From positions 164,384-228,383 of the forward strand of contig SUZM01000002.1 of the NCBI GenBank assembly GCA_015059965.1: a stretch of DNA of 64,000 bases, written 5' to 3'. The stretch is from Rikenellaceae bacterium (GTDB lineage Bacteria; Bacteroidota; Bacteroidia; Bacteroidales; Rikenellaceae). Positions 45,193 to 54,241 of this stretch are shown here, piece by piece; position 1 is the stretch's first letter; each line of letters starts with the position of its first letter. The notes beneath the pieces are model-generated. The model was not told the DNA's origin. It did no database searches and saw only the letters and a program-made list of their open reading frames with translations. Position numbers and translations under genes: made by a program.

Positions 45193-46812
45193 ATGAGAAA
45201 TATTTTTAAATTTGTTTGCGCAGCTCTTCTGGGCTTAACGCTCACCACGAGCTGTATCGACGAGGTCGATCCCACCAGCGTTGCTACCGATGAGCAGATT
45301 CAGGGTTCGTCGCAGTCGCAGCAGGCATTGGTGAACGGTATCGCTGCCTACATGAACCACTGGAGCAGCGGCTGGTCCGATTACCACTACGCCTATGGTT
45401 ATCCGTCGATCGGTCTTATGCGCGATCTGATGTGTAATGATGTTGCCTCCTACGGTGCATACTATGAGTGGTATGACGCCTGGTTCACGAACCAGTACAT
45501 GGGTCAGGACTATGTTTACGCCCAGTACACCTGGACCTACCTCTCGAGTCTCATGTTTACGATCAACTCGGTGATCGGTGTGATTCAGCCCACTTCGGAG
45601 CAGACCAAGAACTGGTTGGGTATTGCCCATGCCTATCGTGCCATGGTTCGTCTGGATATGGGTCAGATGTATGAGTTCAAGGCCAATCCCTACACCAGCA
45701 GCATCAATAGCGAGGTGAATATCGAGGGCCTTACGATTCCCGATCTTCGCGAGAACATGAGCGAGGAGCAAACGCGTAAGAATCCCCGTATCACGAAGGC
45801 TGAGCTGATTGAGGATATTCGCGCCGATGTGGAGCTGGCTATCGAGTACCTCGAGGGCTTCAAGCAGGTAAATCCTTCGGATCCCACGCAGGCCGTTGCT
45901 TATGGTCTGAAGGCCCGTCTGCACCTCTGGGAGGAGGATTACGCTGCCGCCAAGGAGGCCGCTTCGATGGCTATCTCGCTGTCGGGTTGCACGCCCCTTA
46001 CCGAGGCTCAGTGGACCGACCCCAAGACCGGTTTCAACTCGTTTGATTCGAACAACTCGTGGATGTGGGCTACCCGTCTGACGAGCGAGTCGAACCTGGT
46101 GAAGACCTCGCTGCTGAACTTCTCCTCGTGGATGTCGATCGAGAACACCTATGGTTATGCCTCCGTTCTGGGTGGTGGTGTTTACCGTATGGCTGACGTG
46201 AAGTTCTACAACCGCATTCCGTTTGGTGACTTCCGTAAGAAGTCGTGGGTTCCGATGGATCCCTCGAAGCTTCAGGTGAAGTATGTGGATGGTCTCTTCT
46301 CGGAGGATTTCACCGAGGACGATATGCCTCCTTTGGCTTCGATCAAGTTCCGTCCGGGTCAGGGCGAGATCAACGACTACCTGATCGCTTCGGCTACCGA
46401 CTATCCTTTGATGCGTGTGGAGGAGATGTACCTGATCGTTGCCGAGTGCGATGCTCGCAACGGCGATGCCTCGTCGCTCAAGAACTTCATGACCGCGTAC
46501 CGTAACCCCAACTACGTTTGCAACGCCACGTCGGCTGAGGAGCTCGTTGAGGAGGTTATGTTCCAGAAGCGTGTAGAGTTCTGGGGCGAGGGTCGTATCT
46601 TCTTCGACTACAAGCGTCTGGCTCTGCCTATCAACCGCTACTACGAGGGTACGAACCACCACGAGCAGTCGCAGTTCAACGTATTTGACGGTGTTGCTCC
46701 CTGGATGAACTTCTCGGCCGTGCGTACCGAGAACGAGAACAATCCCGCATTCGTGAACAACCCCGATCCTTCGGGCACGGTTGCTCTGATGGACGAAGAT
46801 GGTATTAAGTAG
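45193..46812 (+). CDS. SusD/RagB-family surface lipoprotein
   Basis: Ligand-binding lid of the SusC transporter. The 539 residues carry a lipoprotein signal (LLGLTLTTSCIDEV, Cys21). The mainly helical fold has TPR-like elements (AYRAMVRLDMGQMYEFKANP), and the typical C-terminal segments RVEEMYLIVAEC and FWGEGRIFFDYKR. The length is normal. It lies between susC and a third lipoprotein gene on one transcript that ends at the 49144-49176 terminator. Confidence 0.93.
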   Translation: MRNIFKFVCAALLGLTLTTSCIDEVDPTSVATDEQIQGSSQSQQALVNGIAAYMNHWSSGWSDYHYAYGYPSIGLMRDLMCNDVASYGAYYEWYDAWFTNQYMGQDYVYAQYTWTYLSSLMFTINSVIGVIQPTSEQTKNWLGIAHAYRAMVRLDMGQMYEFKANPYTSSINSEVNIEGLTIPDLRENMSEEQTRKNPRITKAELIEDIRADVELAIEYLEGFKQVNPSDPTQAVAYGLKARLHLWEEDYAAAKEAASMAISLSGCTPLTEAQWTDPKTGFNSFDSNNSWMWATRLTSESNLVKTSLLNFSSWMSIENTYGYASVLGGGVYRMADVKFYNRIPFGDFRKKSWVPMDPSKLQVKYVDGLFSEDFTEDDMPPLASIKFRPGQGEINDYLIASATDYPLMRVEEMYLIVAECDARNGDASSLKNFMTAYRNPNYVCNATSAEELVEEVMFQKRVEFWGEGRIFFDYKRLALPINRYYEGTNHHEQSQFNVFDGVAPWMNFSAVRTENENNPAFVNNPDPSGTVALMDEDGIK

Positions 46813-46838
46813 TGTCTAACGAGTTAATACGAATTAAG

Positions 46839-49121
46839 ATGAAAAATTTGAAATATTTATTCTTGACCCTGCTCGGCGCTCTGGCCTTTGTGGCATGTAC
46901 CGAAGATGAGCGCGAGGCCGATTGGAGCGGCATTAAGGGTAAGGGTGTATACTTCGGCGTGGACGCTCAGACGAGCTATCTGCTCGAGGAGAACCAGTCT
47001 ATGCTGCGTGTCCCCGTGCAGCGTACCTTCACCGAGGGTGATCTCCAGGTCCTGATGCAGCTTGAGGATGTAACGGGTATTTTTGCTGCCGATACCAAGG
47101 CTCGTTTCGCCGATGGCGAGGCCGAGGGTTATGTAGAGGTTGTATTCGACTTCAAGGCTCTTCAGGCCGGTACGACCTATCAGCTCAAGCTCTATATCCT
47201 CGACGAGGATCACAAGTCGGGCTATGGTATGGATAACCTCACCTTCACGGTGAAGTACGATCCCTGGACCTATGTAGGTAAGGGTTACTATCGTGACGGT
47301 ATCGTATCGGAGGTATTCAACGTAGCTACGCCTTATGCTCAGATCGAGTGCGACGTTTACAAGTCTGATGTTGAGAAGGATCTCTATCGTCTGGCTAATG
47401 TCTATAACAATCCTTTCTATGCCGGTCCTATGTTCGGAACTGATCCCGCTTCTGTAGGTCCTCAGATGGTTAAGGAGGGTTATATCACCTTCAGCCTTGC
47501 CAACCCCAGCAAGATCTATATCGCTACCAGCGAGGTGGGTCTGAATGTGAACTCTGATTACGGTTGGTTCGAGATTGGTTCGATCTGTCCCGAGAACGGC
47601 TTTGAGGATGCTGCTTATGGTACGATGAAGAACAACATCATCTCCTTCCCGGCCGGTGGCCTCTTCCTCTACCTGCCGCTCTACCAGGGTGGTTACTACT
47701 TCCAGACTAACATCGATGCTATGACCCGTATCGTAATGCCCGGTGGCGTTCCTACCGATCCTTCGGTAAAGATCGACTACGAGGGTGTGATGATCGATCC
47801 CGACTCGAATGCTGCTGCCATCTTCAACATCACGATGAACGAGGATGCTGCCAAGGTGCTCTTCGCAGCTGCTGAGCTGGGTACGGACTACGCTCCGATC
47901 ATCGCCGGCATGACCGACGGTTCGATTCCTTGCGAGGAGATCACCGCCAATGGCGAGTTTGCTTACCAGCTCAACGATCCGGGTGAGTTCATGGGTATCT
48001 TCATCCCCGTTTCGGCCGATGGTACGATCTTCGGTACCGCCATGGGTGTACCCTTCGAGTACTCGACCGGTGGTGTAACGCCTTCGCAGTTCGCTGCCGA
48101 GTTCGAGGTTGAGGCTGACGAGACCTTCGCTTATTTCAACATTACGCCCAACACCGAGAAGTTCGAGTACTACTGGGACTTCATGACGAAGGCTGACTAC
48201 GATGTTGCTGTGGCCGAGTTCGGTACGATCGAGGCTTACAACCTGGCATTCTTCAACTATGTAGCCGAGTCGAACGGTGTTTCGGTGGCTGCCGTGATGA
48301 ACTCTTTCGCTTCGAAGGGTCTTGTAGAGGAGATGCTCGTTGAGGGTCTGAAGCCCGCTACCACCTATGTGGCTTACGCATTCTGCGTGAACATGACCAC
48401 CGGTGAGGCTCGCTCGGCCGCTACGATCTACGAGTTCTCGACCCTTGAGGCTCAGCCGCTGGATGCCGATTATGAGGCATTCCTCGGTACCTGGACTGTA
48501 ACCTCCACTTCGTCGGAGGAGGGTAAGACCCCTATGTCCTTCGATCTGACCTTCTCGCAGAAGAAGTCGAACCTCTTGTATGATGTTACCGGTTGGACGG
48601 GTGTTCCCTATCCCATTGTGGCTTACTTCCAGGCTGCTGATGCCGAGAGCGATGCGCTCTTCTACATCCCCGAGCAGGCTACCAATACGACCATGAATTC
48701 GGCGTACGGTACCATCCGTGTTTGCTTCTTCGGTCGCTACTATGAGCCCGAGTACGAGCAGAACATCTTCATGGGCCAGAGCGGTTCGCCCTGCCTTGTA
48801 GGTGGTCTTTCGTCGGCCTCCGCTGGTAACATCCAGCCTTGGTCGGTTACCATCGAGGGTACGAAGTACAACTACATCGGTGCTGACCTCTTCGGTCTGA
48901 TCCTCGACGGCGACTATGCCGGTCAGGGTGTAACCTTCGCCGATGACCTCACCGTAGGTCCTTACACCATGGAGAAGGCCGCTTCGACCCAGTCGTTTGA
49001 GCCCAAGGCTCAGTTCTCGACCGGTATGTCGGTTATCCGTGAGGCCAACCTCCGTGAGGTGGATGGCAAGCTCCTCCGTCGTGAGTTCCTGGCCAAGCAC
49101 AACTGTGTAATGGCTCGCTAA
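46839..49121 (+). CDS. Surface lipoprotein of the susCD operon
   Basis: A protein of 760 residues from the ATG at 46839, with signal MKNLKYLFLTLLGALAFVAC (Cys20). A GTG start overlapping the susD stop is rejected because it would precede the signal. The first 130 or so residues form an immunoglobulin-like sandwich (VYFGVDAQTSYLLEENQ) like the DUF4843/Calx-beta domains that often follow SusD. A middle beta-rich region, a fibronectin-III-like domain (about 430-550; MLVEGLKPATTYVAYAF) and a C-terminal lipocalin-like domain (FLGTWTVTSTSSEEGK) follow. It probably binds the ligand on the cell surface, in the place of SusE/SusF. No catalytic motif is visible. Confidence 0.75.
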   Translation: MKNLKYLFLTLLGALAFVACTEDEREADWSGIKGKGVYFGVDAQTSYLLEENQSMLRVPVQRTFTEGDLQVLMQLEDVTGIFAADTKARFADGEAEGYVEVVFDFKALQAGTTYQLKLYILDEDHKSGYGMDNLTFTVKYDPWTYVGKGYYRDGIVSEVFNVATPYAQIECDVYKSDVEKDLYRLANVYNNPFYAGPMFGTDPASVGPQMVKEGYITFSLANPSKIYIATSEVGLNVNSDYGWFEIGSICPENGFEDAAYGTMKNNIISFPAGGLFLYLPLYQGGYYFQTNIDAMTRIVMPGGVPTDPSVKIDYEGVMIDPDSNAAAIFNITMNEDAAKVLFAAAELGTDYAPIIAGMTDGSIPCEEITANGEFAYQLNDPGEFMGIFIPVSADGTIFGTAMGVPFEYSTGGVTPSQFAAEFEVEADETFAYFNITPNTEKFEYYWDFMTKADYDVAVAEFGTIEAYNLAFFNYVAESNGVSVAAVMNSFASKGLVEEMLVEGLKPATTYVAYAFCVNMTTGEARSAATIYEFSTLEAQPLDADYEAFLGTWTVTSTSSEEGKTPMSFDLTFSQKKSNLLYDVTGWTGVPYPIVAYFQAADAESDALFYIPEQATNTTMNSAYGTIRVCFFGRYYEPEYEQNIFMGQSGSPCLVGGLSSASAGNIQPWSVTIEGTKYNYIGADLFGLILDGDYAGQGVTFADDLTVGPYTMEKAASTQSFEPKAQFSTGMSVIREANLREVDGKLLRREFLAKHNCVMAR

Positions 49122-49143
49122 TCTCACCTGATGAGCGATCTTT

Positions 49144-49176
49144 GGAGCTCGACCCTCTGGGTCGGGCTCCTTTTTT
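49144..49176 (+). terminator. Terminator of the susC operon
   Basis: GGAGCTCGACCC (49144-49155) pairs with GGGTCGGGCTCC (49159-49170) around a 3-nt loop and is followed by six T. It lies about 23 bp beyond the lipoprotein stop. Confidence 0.92.
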
Positions 49177-49311
49177 CATAATAGCCTTTCTCTCGCCTTG
49201 AGCCGCTTCGCCGGAGCCCCCATGCGCCTAAAAAGACCGGCTCCCGACCCCTTCTGCAAGAATTTCCCCTACAAAATGAAAGGAGCCTTTTAGTTTCTTA
49301 AAAAATTTCAT

Positions 49312-49319
49312 TATCTTTG
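49312..49319 (+). promoter_or_regulatory. -7 element of the NifU-like/GGGtGRT operon
   Basis: TATCTTTG at 49312-49319, about 55 bp before the first gene. The -33 region is T-rich but has no clean TTTG. Confidence 0.6.
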
Positions 49320-49373
49320 TCGCGTGTTAGGAAAATAACAGCAAAAACACATATAACTTAAAGCTAAAGCATT

Positions 49374-50066
49374 ATGATTTATTCACACGAAGTGCAACAC
49401 ATGTGTTGCGTAAAGAAGGGTGCCACGCACGCTTCGGCTCCCATTCCCGAGGAGGGCAAGTGGGTACGCGCCAAGGAGATCAAGGATATTTCGGGCTTCA
49501 CGCACGGTATCGGTTGGTGTGCTCCGCAGCAGGGTGCCTGCAAACTTACGCTCAACGTAAAGGAGGGTATCATTCAGGAGGCCCTCGTCGAGACGATCGG
49601 CTGCTCGGGTATGACCCACTCGGCTGCCATGGCTTCGGAGATCCTGCCCGGCAAGACACTCCTCGAGGCTCTCAACACCGACCTGGTGTGCGATGCCATC
49701 AACACCGCCATGCGCGAGCTCTTCCTCCAGATCGTTTACGGTCGTACCCAGTCGGCCTTCTCGGAGGGAGGTCTCGTGGTAGGTGCCTCGCTTGAGGACC
49801 TGGGCAAGGGCCTTCGTTCGCAGGTAGGTACCATGTTCGGTACGTTGGCCAAGGGTCCCCGCTACATGGAGATGGCAGAGGGTTACTGCACCCGCATGGC
49901 TCTCGATGAGAACGACGAGGTGATCGGCTACGAGTTCGTACACATGGGTAAGTTCATGGAGATGGTCAAGAAGGGTACGCCCGCTGAGGAGGCCCTCGAG
50001 AAGGCCAAGGGCTGCTATGGCCGCTTCAAGGATGCCGCCAAGTATATCGACCCCCGTCAGGAGTAA
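49374..50066 (+). CDS. NifU/IscU-like iron-sulfur scaffold protein
   Basis: A protein of 230 residues. The segment ETIGCSGMTHSAAMASEILPG closely follows the IscU/NifU pattern around the second cluster cysteine (GCGxAxASSS), with Cys77 here. Other cysteines are at 11, 12, 49 and 56 and later in the protein, but the third canonical IscU ligand is not obvious at its usual place. It is longer than IscU (about 130 residues), so it is a divergent member. It is paired with the GGGtGRT gene 54 bp downstream. The organism also has the SUF system in this window, so this scaffold probably serves a dedicated target. Confidence 0.75.
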   Translation: MIYSHEVQHMCCVKKGATHASAPIPEEGKWVRAKEIKDISGFTHGIGWCAPQQGACKLTLNVKEGIIQEALVETIGCSGMTHSAAMASEILPGKTLLEALNTDLVCDAINTAMRELFLQIVYGRTQSAFSEGGLVVGASLEDLGKGLRSQVGTMFGTLAKGPRYMEMAEGYCTRMALDENDEVIGYEFVHMGKFMEMVKKGTPAEEALEKAKGCYGRFKDAAKYIDPRQE

Positions 50067-50120
50067 GAACCTTCACGTTAAAACGAGTTACTAATACGAG
50101 AAAACAAAAGTTAGAAAAAT

Positions 50121-51122
50121 ATGGCAAATTTGTTTGAAAGTTATGACCGCCGCATAGAGCACATCAACGCGGTGCTGGCTCAGTACGGAATTAACGGCGT
50201 GGAGGATGCCAAGGCCATCTGCGAGGCCAAGGGTATCGATCCCTACACGATGTGTAAGGAGACGCAGCCCATCTGCTTCGAGAACGCTGCCTGGGCCTAT
50301 GTCGTAGGTGCCGCCATCGCCATCAAGAAGGGCGTGAAGTCGGCTGCCGAGGCTGCTGAGGCTATCGGCGAGGGCCTCCAGGCCTTCTGCATCGCCGGCT
50401 CGGTGGCCGATGACCGCAAGGTTGGTATCGGTCACGGTAACCTGGCTGCCCGTCTGCTCCGCGAGGAGACCGAGTGCTTCGCCTTCCTGGCCGGTCACGA
50501 GTCGTTCGCTGCCGCCGAGGGCGCCATCAAGATCGCCGAGATGGCCAACAAGGTGCGTCAGAAGCCCCTCCGTGTGATCCTGAACGGTCTGGGTAAGGAT
50601 GCTGCCAAGATCATCTCGCGCATCAACGGCTTCACCTATGTGCAGACCGAGTTCGACTACTACTCGGGTGAGCTGAAGATCGTTAACGAGACCGCCTACT
50701 CGAAGGGTCTGCGTGCCAACGTGCGCTGCTACGGCTCGGACGACGTGCGCGAGGGCGTAGCCGTAATGTGGAAGGAGGATGTCGATGTATCGATCACCGG
50801 TAACTCGACCAACCCCACCCGCTTCCAGCACCCCGTAGCCGGTACCTACAAGAAGGAGCGCACGCTCGCCGGCAAGAACTACTTCTCGGTAGCTTCGGGT
50901 GGTGGTACGGGCCGCACGCTGCACCCCGATAACATGGCTGCCGGTCCCGCTTCGTATGGTATGACCGATACGATGGGCCGTATGCACTCGGATGCACAGT
51001 TCGCCGGTTCGTCGTCGGTTCCCGCTCACGTGGAGATGATGGGCTTCCTGGGTATGGGTAACAACCCCATGGTAGGTGCTACGGTGGCTGTGGCTGTGGC
51101 TATTGCTGAGGCCATGAAATAG
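50121..51122 (+). CDS. GGGtGRT-family protein
   Basis: A protein of 333 residues with the family-defining motif ASGGGTGRTLHP (GGGTGRT at 260-266), followed by a conserved Gly/Met/Ser-rich C-terminus (PASYGMTDTMGRMHSDAQ). No signal peptide or membrane helix is present, so it is cytoplasmic. The glycine motif could bind a nucleotide or phosphate, but the biochemical function of the family is not known to me. It is the second gene behind the NifU-like scaffold, which suggests an Fe-S-dependent role. A 127-nt palindrome follows its stop by 2 bp. Confidence 0.85.
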   Translation: MANLFESYDRRIEHINAVLAQYGINGVEDAKAICEAKGIDPYTMCKETQPICFENAAWAYVVGAAIAIKKGVKSAAEAAEAIGEGLQAFCIAGSVADDRKVGIGHGNLAARLLREETECFAFLAGHESFAAAEGAIKIAEMANKVRQKPLRVILNGLGKDAAKIISRINGFTYVQTEFDYYSGELKIVNETAYSKGLRANVRCYGSDDVREGVAVMWKEDVDVSITGNSTNPTRFQHPVAGTYKKERTLAGKNYFSVASGGGTGRTLHPDNMAAGPASYGMTDTMGRMHSDAQFAGSSSVPAHVEMMGFLGMGNNPMVGATVAVAVAIAEAMK

Positions 51123-51123
51123 T

Positions 51124-51250
51124 GATTTTTCGTGATAAGGCGGCATTTGCTGCCTATCCCTTGCGAGCCCCGAATGGAATGTACGTCAGTACTATCCATC
51201 CGGGGCTCGCTGTACGATAGTGGCAACTACCGCCTTCTGACGAAAAATCC
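51124..51250. repeat. Long intergenic palindrome, family B-like
   Basis: A 127-nt imperfect palindrome. GATTTTTCGTGATAAGGCGG matches the reverse complement of the 3' end at all but three positions. Inside, GCGAGCCCCG pairs with CGGGGCTCGC and ATGGA with TCCAT. The centre has two GTAC tetramers 4 nt apart, as in the units after dnaJ. It begins 2 bp after the GGGtGRT stop and may also end transcription from both sides. The rest of the gap to 51404 shows nothing I recognise. Confidence 0.85.
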
Positions 51251-51404
51251 GAATTCAGCGCATCGTCTTTTTTTGCCGAGCGTTGCAGCTCACCTCTTCT
51301 GACAACAAAATTATGCTCCTCTAAAGTCAAAATTCAGTGCGCTCGGGTCATCATCCGTATTTTCTTATGCCGTAATGTGCGGCATCCTCTCCCTTACGGG
51401 GGCT

Positions 51405-51998
51405 CTACTTGGCAAATTGGAATCCCAGGTAGACGTCGTCATACTTCTCGAGCATCGTCGAGACGGAGCTCAGGGCTGAGATCTTGGAGCCCAAGGCCGT
51501 CACGAAGCTCATCAGTTTATCCACCGGGAAGACCAATTCGAGGTGCTCGCCATCGATATAGGCATAGCCCGTGAACGAGGCTCCGAGCTTCGAGAGGGTG
51601 AGGGTGATGGCGTGGGTCGAGGGATCGTAGGTGTAGGTACCCTTTACCTCGTGGCCCTTCACGGGCATCGACCACCCCTTTTCGTCTGTGAAGGTGATTT
51701 TGCAGAAGCCCTCGCGGATGCCGATCTTCTCATACACCGAGGAGAGTTTGCCCTCGATGGTGGACTCCATGGCCGAGCCGGCGAGGTTCGAGAGGGTGTC
51801 ACTCGAGCCCATGCGCACGCCGGGAGAGGTGTAGTTCCAGGCGCCCACGATCGCCTTTTCGGTCAGTTTGCCGCCGGTGGCCTGGTCGATTACCTCGGTG
51901 GCGACACCCTTCAGGGCATCGAGCCAGCTCTGTGCTGTGGCACGCTCTACGGCCGTGCAGGTGAGCATCAGGATCAAAAGTACTGTAAGTCGCTTCAT
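51405..51998 (-). CDS. DUF4923-family secreted protein
   Basis: A protein of 197 residues with a signal peptide (TVLLILMLTCTAVERATA, then QSW). The mature part is a lipocalin-like beta structure typical of DUF4923, with AIVGAWNYTSPGVRMGSSD early and VKGTYTYDPSTHAITLTL, YIDGEHLELVF in the middle. It is probably periplasmic or lipid/ligand-binding; no function is established. It has its own promoter (52046-52075) and no operon partner. Confidence 0.8.
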   Translation of the reverse strand: MKRLTVLLILMLTCTAVERATAQSWLDALKGVATEVIDQATGGKLTEKAIVGAWNYTSPGVRMGSSDTLSNLAGSAMESTIEGKLSSVYEKIGIREGFCKITFTDEKGWSMPVKGHEVKGTYTYDPSTHAITLTLSKLGASFTGYAYIDGEHLELVFPVDKLMSFVTALGSKISALSSVSTMLEKYDDVYLGFQFAK

Positions 51999-52045
51999 AT
52001 TTCTGAATGTTTTGGGTTTTTCCTAAACCAGGAAGATTTCTGTTA

Positions 52046-52075
52046 CAAATATACGAAAAATTATCTGCTCTCCAA
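52046..52075 (-). promoter_or_regulatory. Promoter of the DUF4923 gene
   Basis: Minus-strand TTG (52073-52075), 19 bp, then TATATTTG (52046-52053), about 48 bp before the start codon. Confidence 0.7.
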
Positions 52076-52148
52076 TGCCCCGGCGGGCCCGATTTTCTTG
52101 CCGGCTCATCGCTGTAGGAACCGCTCATCTGAGCGCGGGGCGGAATCC

Positions 52149-54176
52149 CTACTCCAGGAGAGATGGCGTGGGGGCTGTGGGGCGGTAGCGGAACTCATTG
52201 ACCGTGCGTTGGCTGCTGAATTCGTACCAGCGGTCGCTGAGCAGGCCTCCCTTACCGAAGGCAAGGCCCAGTTGCAGCTGGATGGCGCCGAAGATCAGGC
52301 GTTCGTTCTTGATGCGGATGCCCACGCCTATGGCCGAGTAGAAGTTGTTTCGGAGGGGGTTGTCCGCCTGACCCAGCAGTCCGAAATCGGCGAAGCCGAA
52401 GAGTGTGATGCGGAATCCCCAGGGCTGGTAGGGGGTGAAGAGCACGGTTTCGGTGTTCAGGCTCCAGCGGTTGATGCCGGCATCCACATCTTTGAGGGTG
52501 CGGATGCCCGAGTTGTCGTTGAAATTGATCGTCTCGTTGCTGCCCTCCAGACGATTCCACCCCTGGGTGTAGTTCATCTTGGCCAGCTGGCGCACGTTGA
52601 AGCGGCCTGCGGGCAGCAGGTTTGAGAACCACTTCAGGTCGATCTTCGCTACGCTGCGGAACCACGCTCCGTCCGTGGGGCGGATGTAGCTCCCGAGTTG
52701 TGCCCCGGCATAGGCGTAGCCCCATGAGAGGAAGTCGCCGCCTCGCAGCCCGGTACCGAAGTAGTAGCCGTTGTGGTACTCGCCCCAGTGGTAGCCGCCG
52801 ACGAGCTCGGCGCGATAGCCCGTGCCGATGTACTCGCGTGTGCCGTAGCCGTAGATCATGTTGGTGGTCAGAAAGCGTTCGCGGTAGATACCCAGCGAGG
52901 CCAGTACTTCGTCGCTTTCGTGGTAGGCGGGATTGAAGCCGAAATCGACCTTGGGGCGCTCCTCAAAACGCGTGCGCGTGTAGTTGGCCATGGCGTAGAT
53001 GCTCGAACGAATCGACTTGAACTCATGAGAGAGACCAGCCCAGATGTTGGTCTTTCTAATGCGTGAGAAGATGATGTTTTCGGGGTCATCTTCGTTGTAG
53101 ATCGTCTTCTCGCGAATGAACGAGGAGCCCAAACCATAGTCTGTGGGCTGGATCAGCTCCTTGCCGATCGAGAGGTGGAGGGTCGATTCCCGGAATTCGC
53201 GGCCGGCCAGGATCTCGGCGGTATAGAATGATCCTCCGATGTTGGGGATTTTGTATTGCACGACGTTACCTCCGTAACTGAAGTCGCGCCGGTCGAAGTT
53301 TGTCTCCACATTAAAGCGCGTACCCCAGCCCATGATGTTGTCGTCGAACAGGGCTACCATCGTCTCCCCGTCGCCTCCCCAGCGGCCATCTACCGAGATT
53401 GTCCATCGGTCCTGAACCGTGAGGCGCAGAATCACATCGCCCGGATTGAGCGTGTCCGGAATGATGTGGAAGGCAAGCTCCGAGATGTAGCTGCGGTCGT
53501 TGAGCAGCTGCATGTTGCGCACCAGTTTCTGGGGGTCGATCGTATCGCCCACCTCGAACATCAGATCCCGCCGGATCACCCGTTCGCGTGTCTGGACGTG
53601 GAGCTTGTTACCCGTGCGTTCGAACCAGTTGCCTCCCGAGTCGAAGACCGGAACGCGCTCCACCTCTATCGAGCTGATGCGACGTCCGTGAAAGGGTTGG
53701 AAGATTTTGCTTTGGTCGATAACCAGACCCGAAGGGGTAGGGGAGATGCTTTGTTTCTCGGTGACCAGCAGGTTGTAGATCAACTTCGAGATCTTGTTGC
53801 GGTTGGCCTTGCTTTCGAGGCTGTCGAAGAGGCGTTCGTTGCGGGCCTCGGAGAGGGAGTCGGTAGGCTCCTCGACCAGGAGTTGGAGTTTGCGTCTGAG
53901 CGAGTCGGCGCGTTGTACCGAGTCTCGGCGAATTCGGTTGATGGCCCTGCGCAGGGAGTCGATCCGGTGCAGGGAGTCGCGCATGAGTTGCGCCTCCAAT
54001 TTGCGGATCGAGTCGCGGGCTTCACGAGCCTCACTCCTGTGCCGGCTCTTCTGTTGGGTCAGGGAGTCTTGTTGCCGCGTGGTCTCTCTTTGCGCTTGCA
54101 CATCGCGTTTTCGTGCTGCCGCCTCTGTAGAGAGAAGCAGAGCGAGAAAAATGGTTATCAGACAAGCGAATCTCAT
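52149..54176 (-). CDS. BamA/Omp85-like outer-membrane protein
   Basis: A 675-residue predicted outer-membrane barrel. A signal peptide (ACLITIFLALLLSTEAAA) is followed by a charged coiled coil rich in RDS/DSLRR repeats (about 25-115). Next come one or two POTRA-like domains (SSIEVERVPVFDSGG; RRDLMFEVGDTIDPQKLVRN) and a barrel that starts near DGRWGGDGETMVALFDDN. It is not the housekeeping BamA, which has five POTRA domains. A role as a specialised Omp85 member in protein or lipid export is likely. Its start lies 15 bp left of a hairpin that ends the DksA-like gene. Confidence 0.82.
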   Translation of the reverse strand: MRFACLITIFLALLLSTEAAARKRDVQAQRETTRQQDSLTQQKSRHRSEAREARDSIRKLEAQLMRDSLHRIDSLRRAINRIRRDSVQRADSLRRKLQLLVEEPTDSLSEARNERLFDSLESKANRNKISKLIYNLLVTEKQSISPTPSGLVIDQSKIFQPFHGRRISSIEVERVPVFDSGGNWFERTGNKLHVQTRERVIRRDLMFEVGDTIDPQKLVRNMQLLNDRSYISELAFHIIPDTLNPGDVILRLTVQDRWTISVDGRWGGDGETMVALFDDNIMGWGTRFNVETNFDRRDFSYGGNVVQYKIPNIGGSFYTAEILAGREFRESTLHLSIGKELIQPTDYGLGSSFIREKTIYNEDDPENIIFSRIRKTNIWAGLSHEFKSIRSSIYAMANYTRTRFEERPKVDFGFNPAYHESDEVLASLGIYRERFLTTNMIYGYGTREYIGTGYRAELVGGYHWGEYHNGYYFGTGLRGGDFLSWGYAYAGAQLGSYIRPTDGAWFRSVAKIDLKWFSNLLPAGRFNVRQLAKMNYTQGWNRLEGSNETINFNDNSGIRTLKDVDAGINRWSLNTETVLFTPYQPWGFRITLFGFADFGLLGQADNPLRNNFYSAIGVGIRIKNERLIFGAIQLQLGLAFGKGGLLSDRWYEFSSQRTVNEFRYRPTAPTPSLLE

Positions 54177-54190
54177 GCGGAAACAAGCAT

Positions 54191-54221
54191 AAGGCTGTCC
54201 AACGTGATGTAAGACAGCCTT
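54191..54221 (-). terminator. Hairpin after the DksA-like gene
   Basis: AAGGCTGTC (54191-54199) pairs with GACAGCCTT (54213-54221). It lies about 20 bp beyond the DksA-like stop and 15 bp before the BamA-like start. The T-tail is weak. Confidence 0.6.
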
Positions 54222-54241
54222 CGTACAGAGGGTTGGGGACT

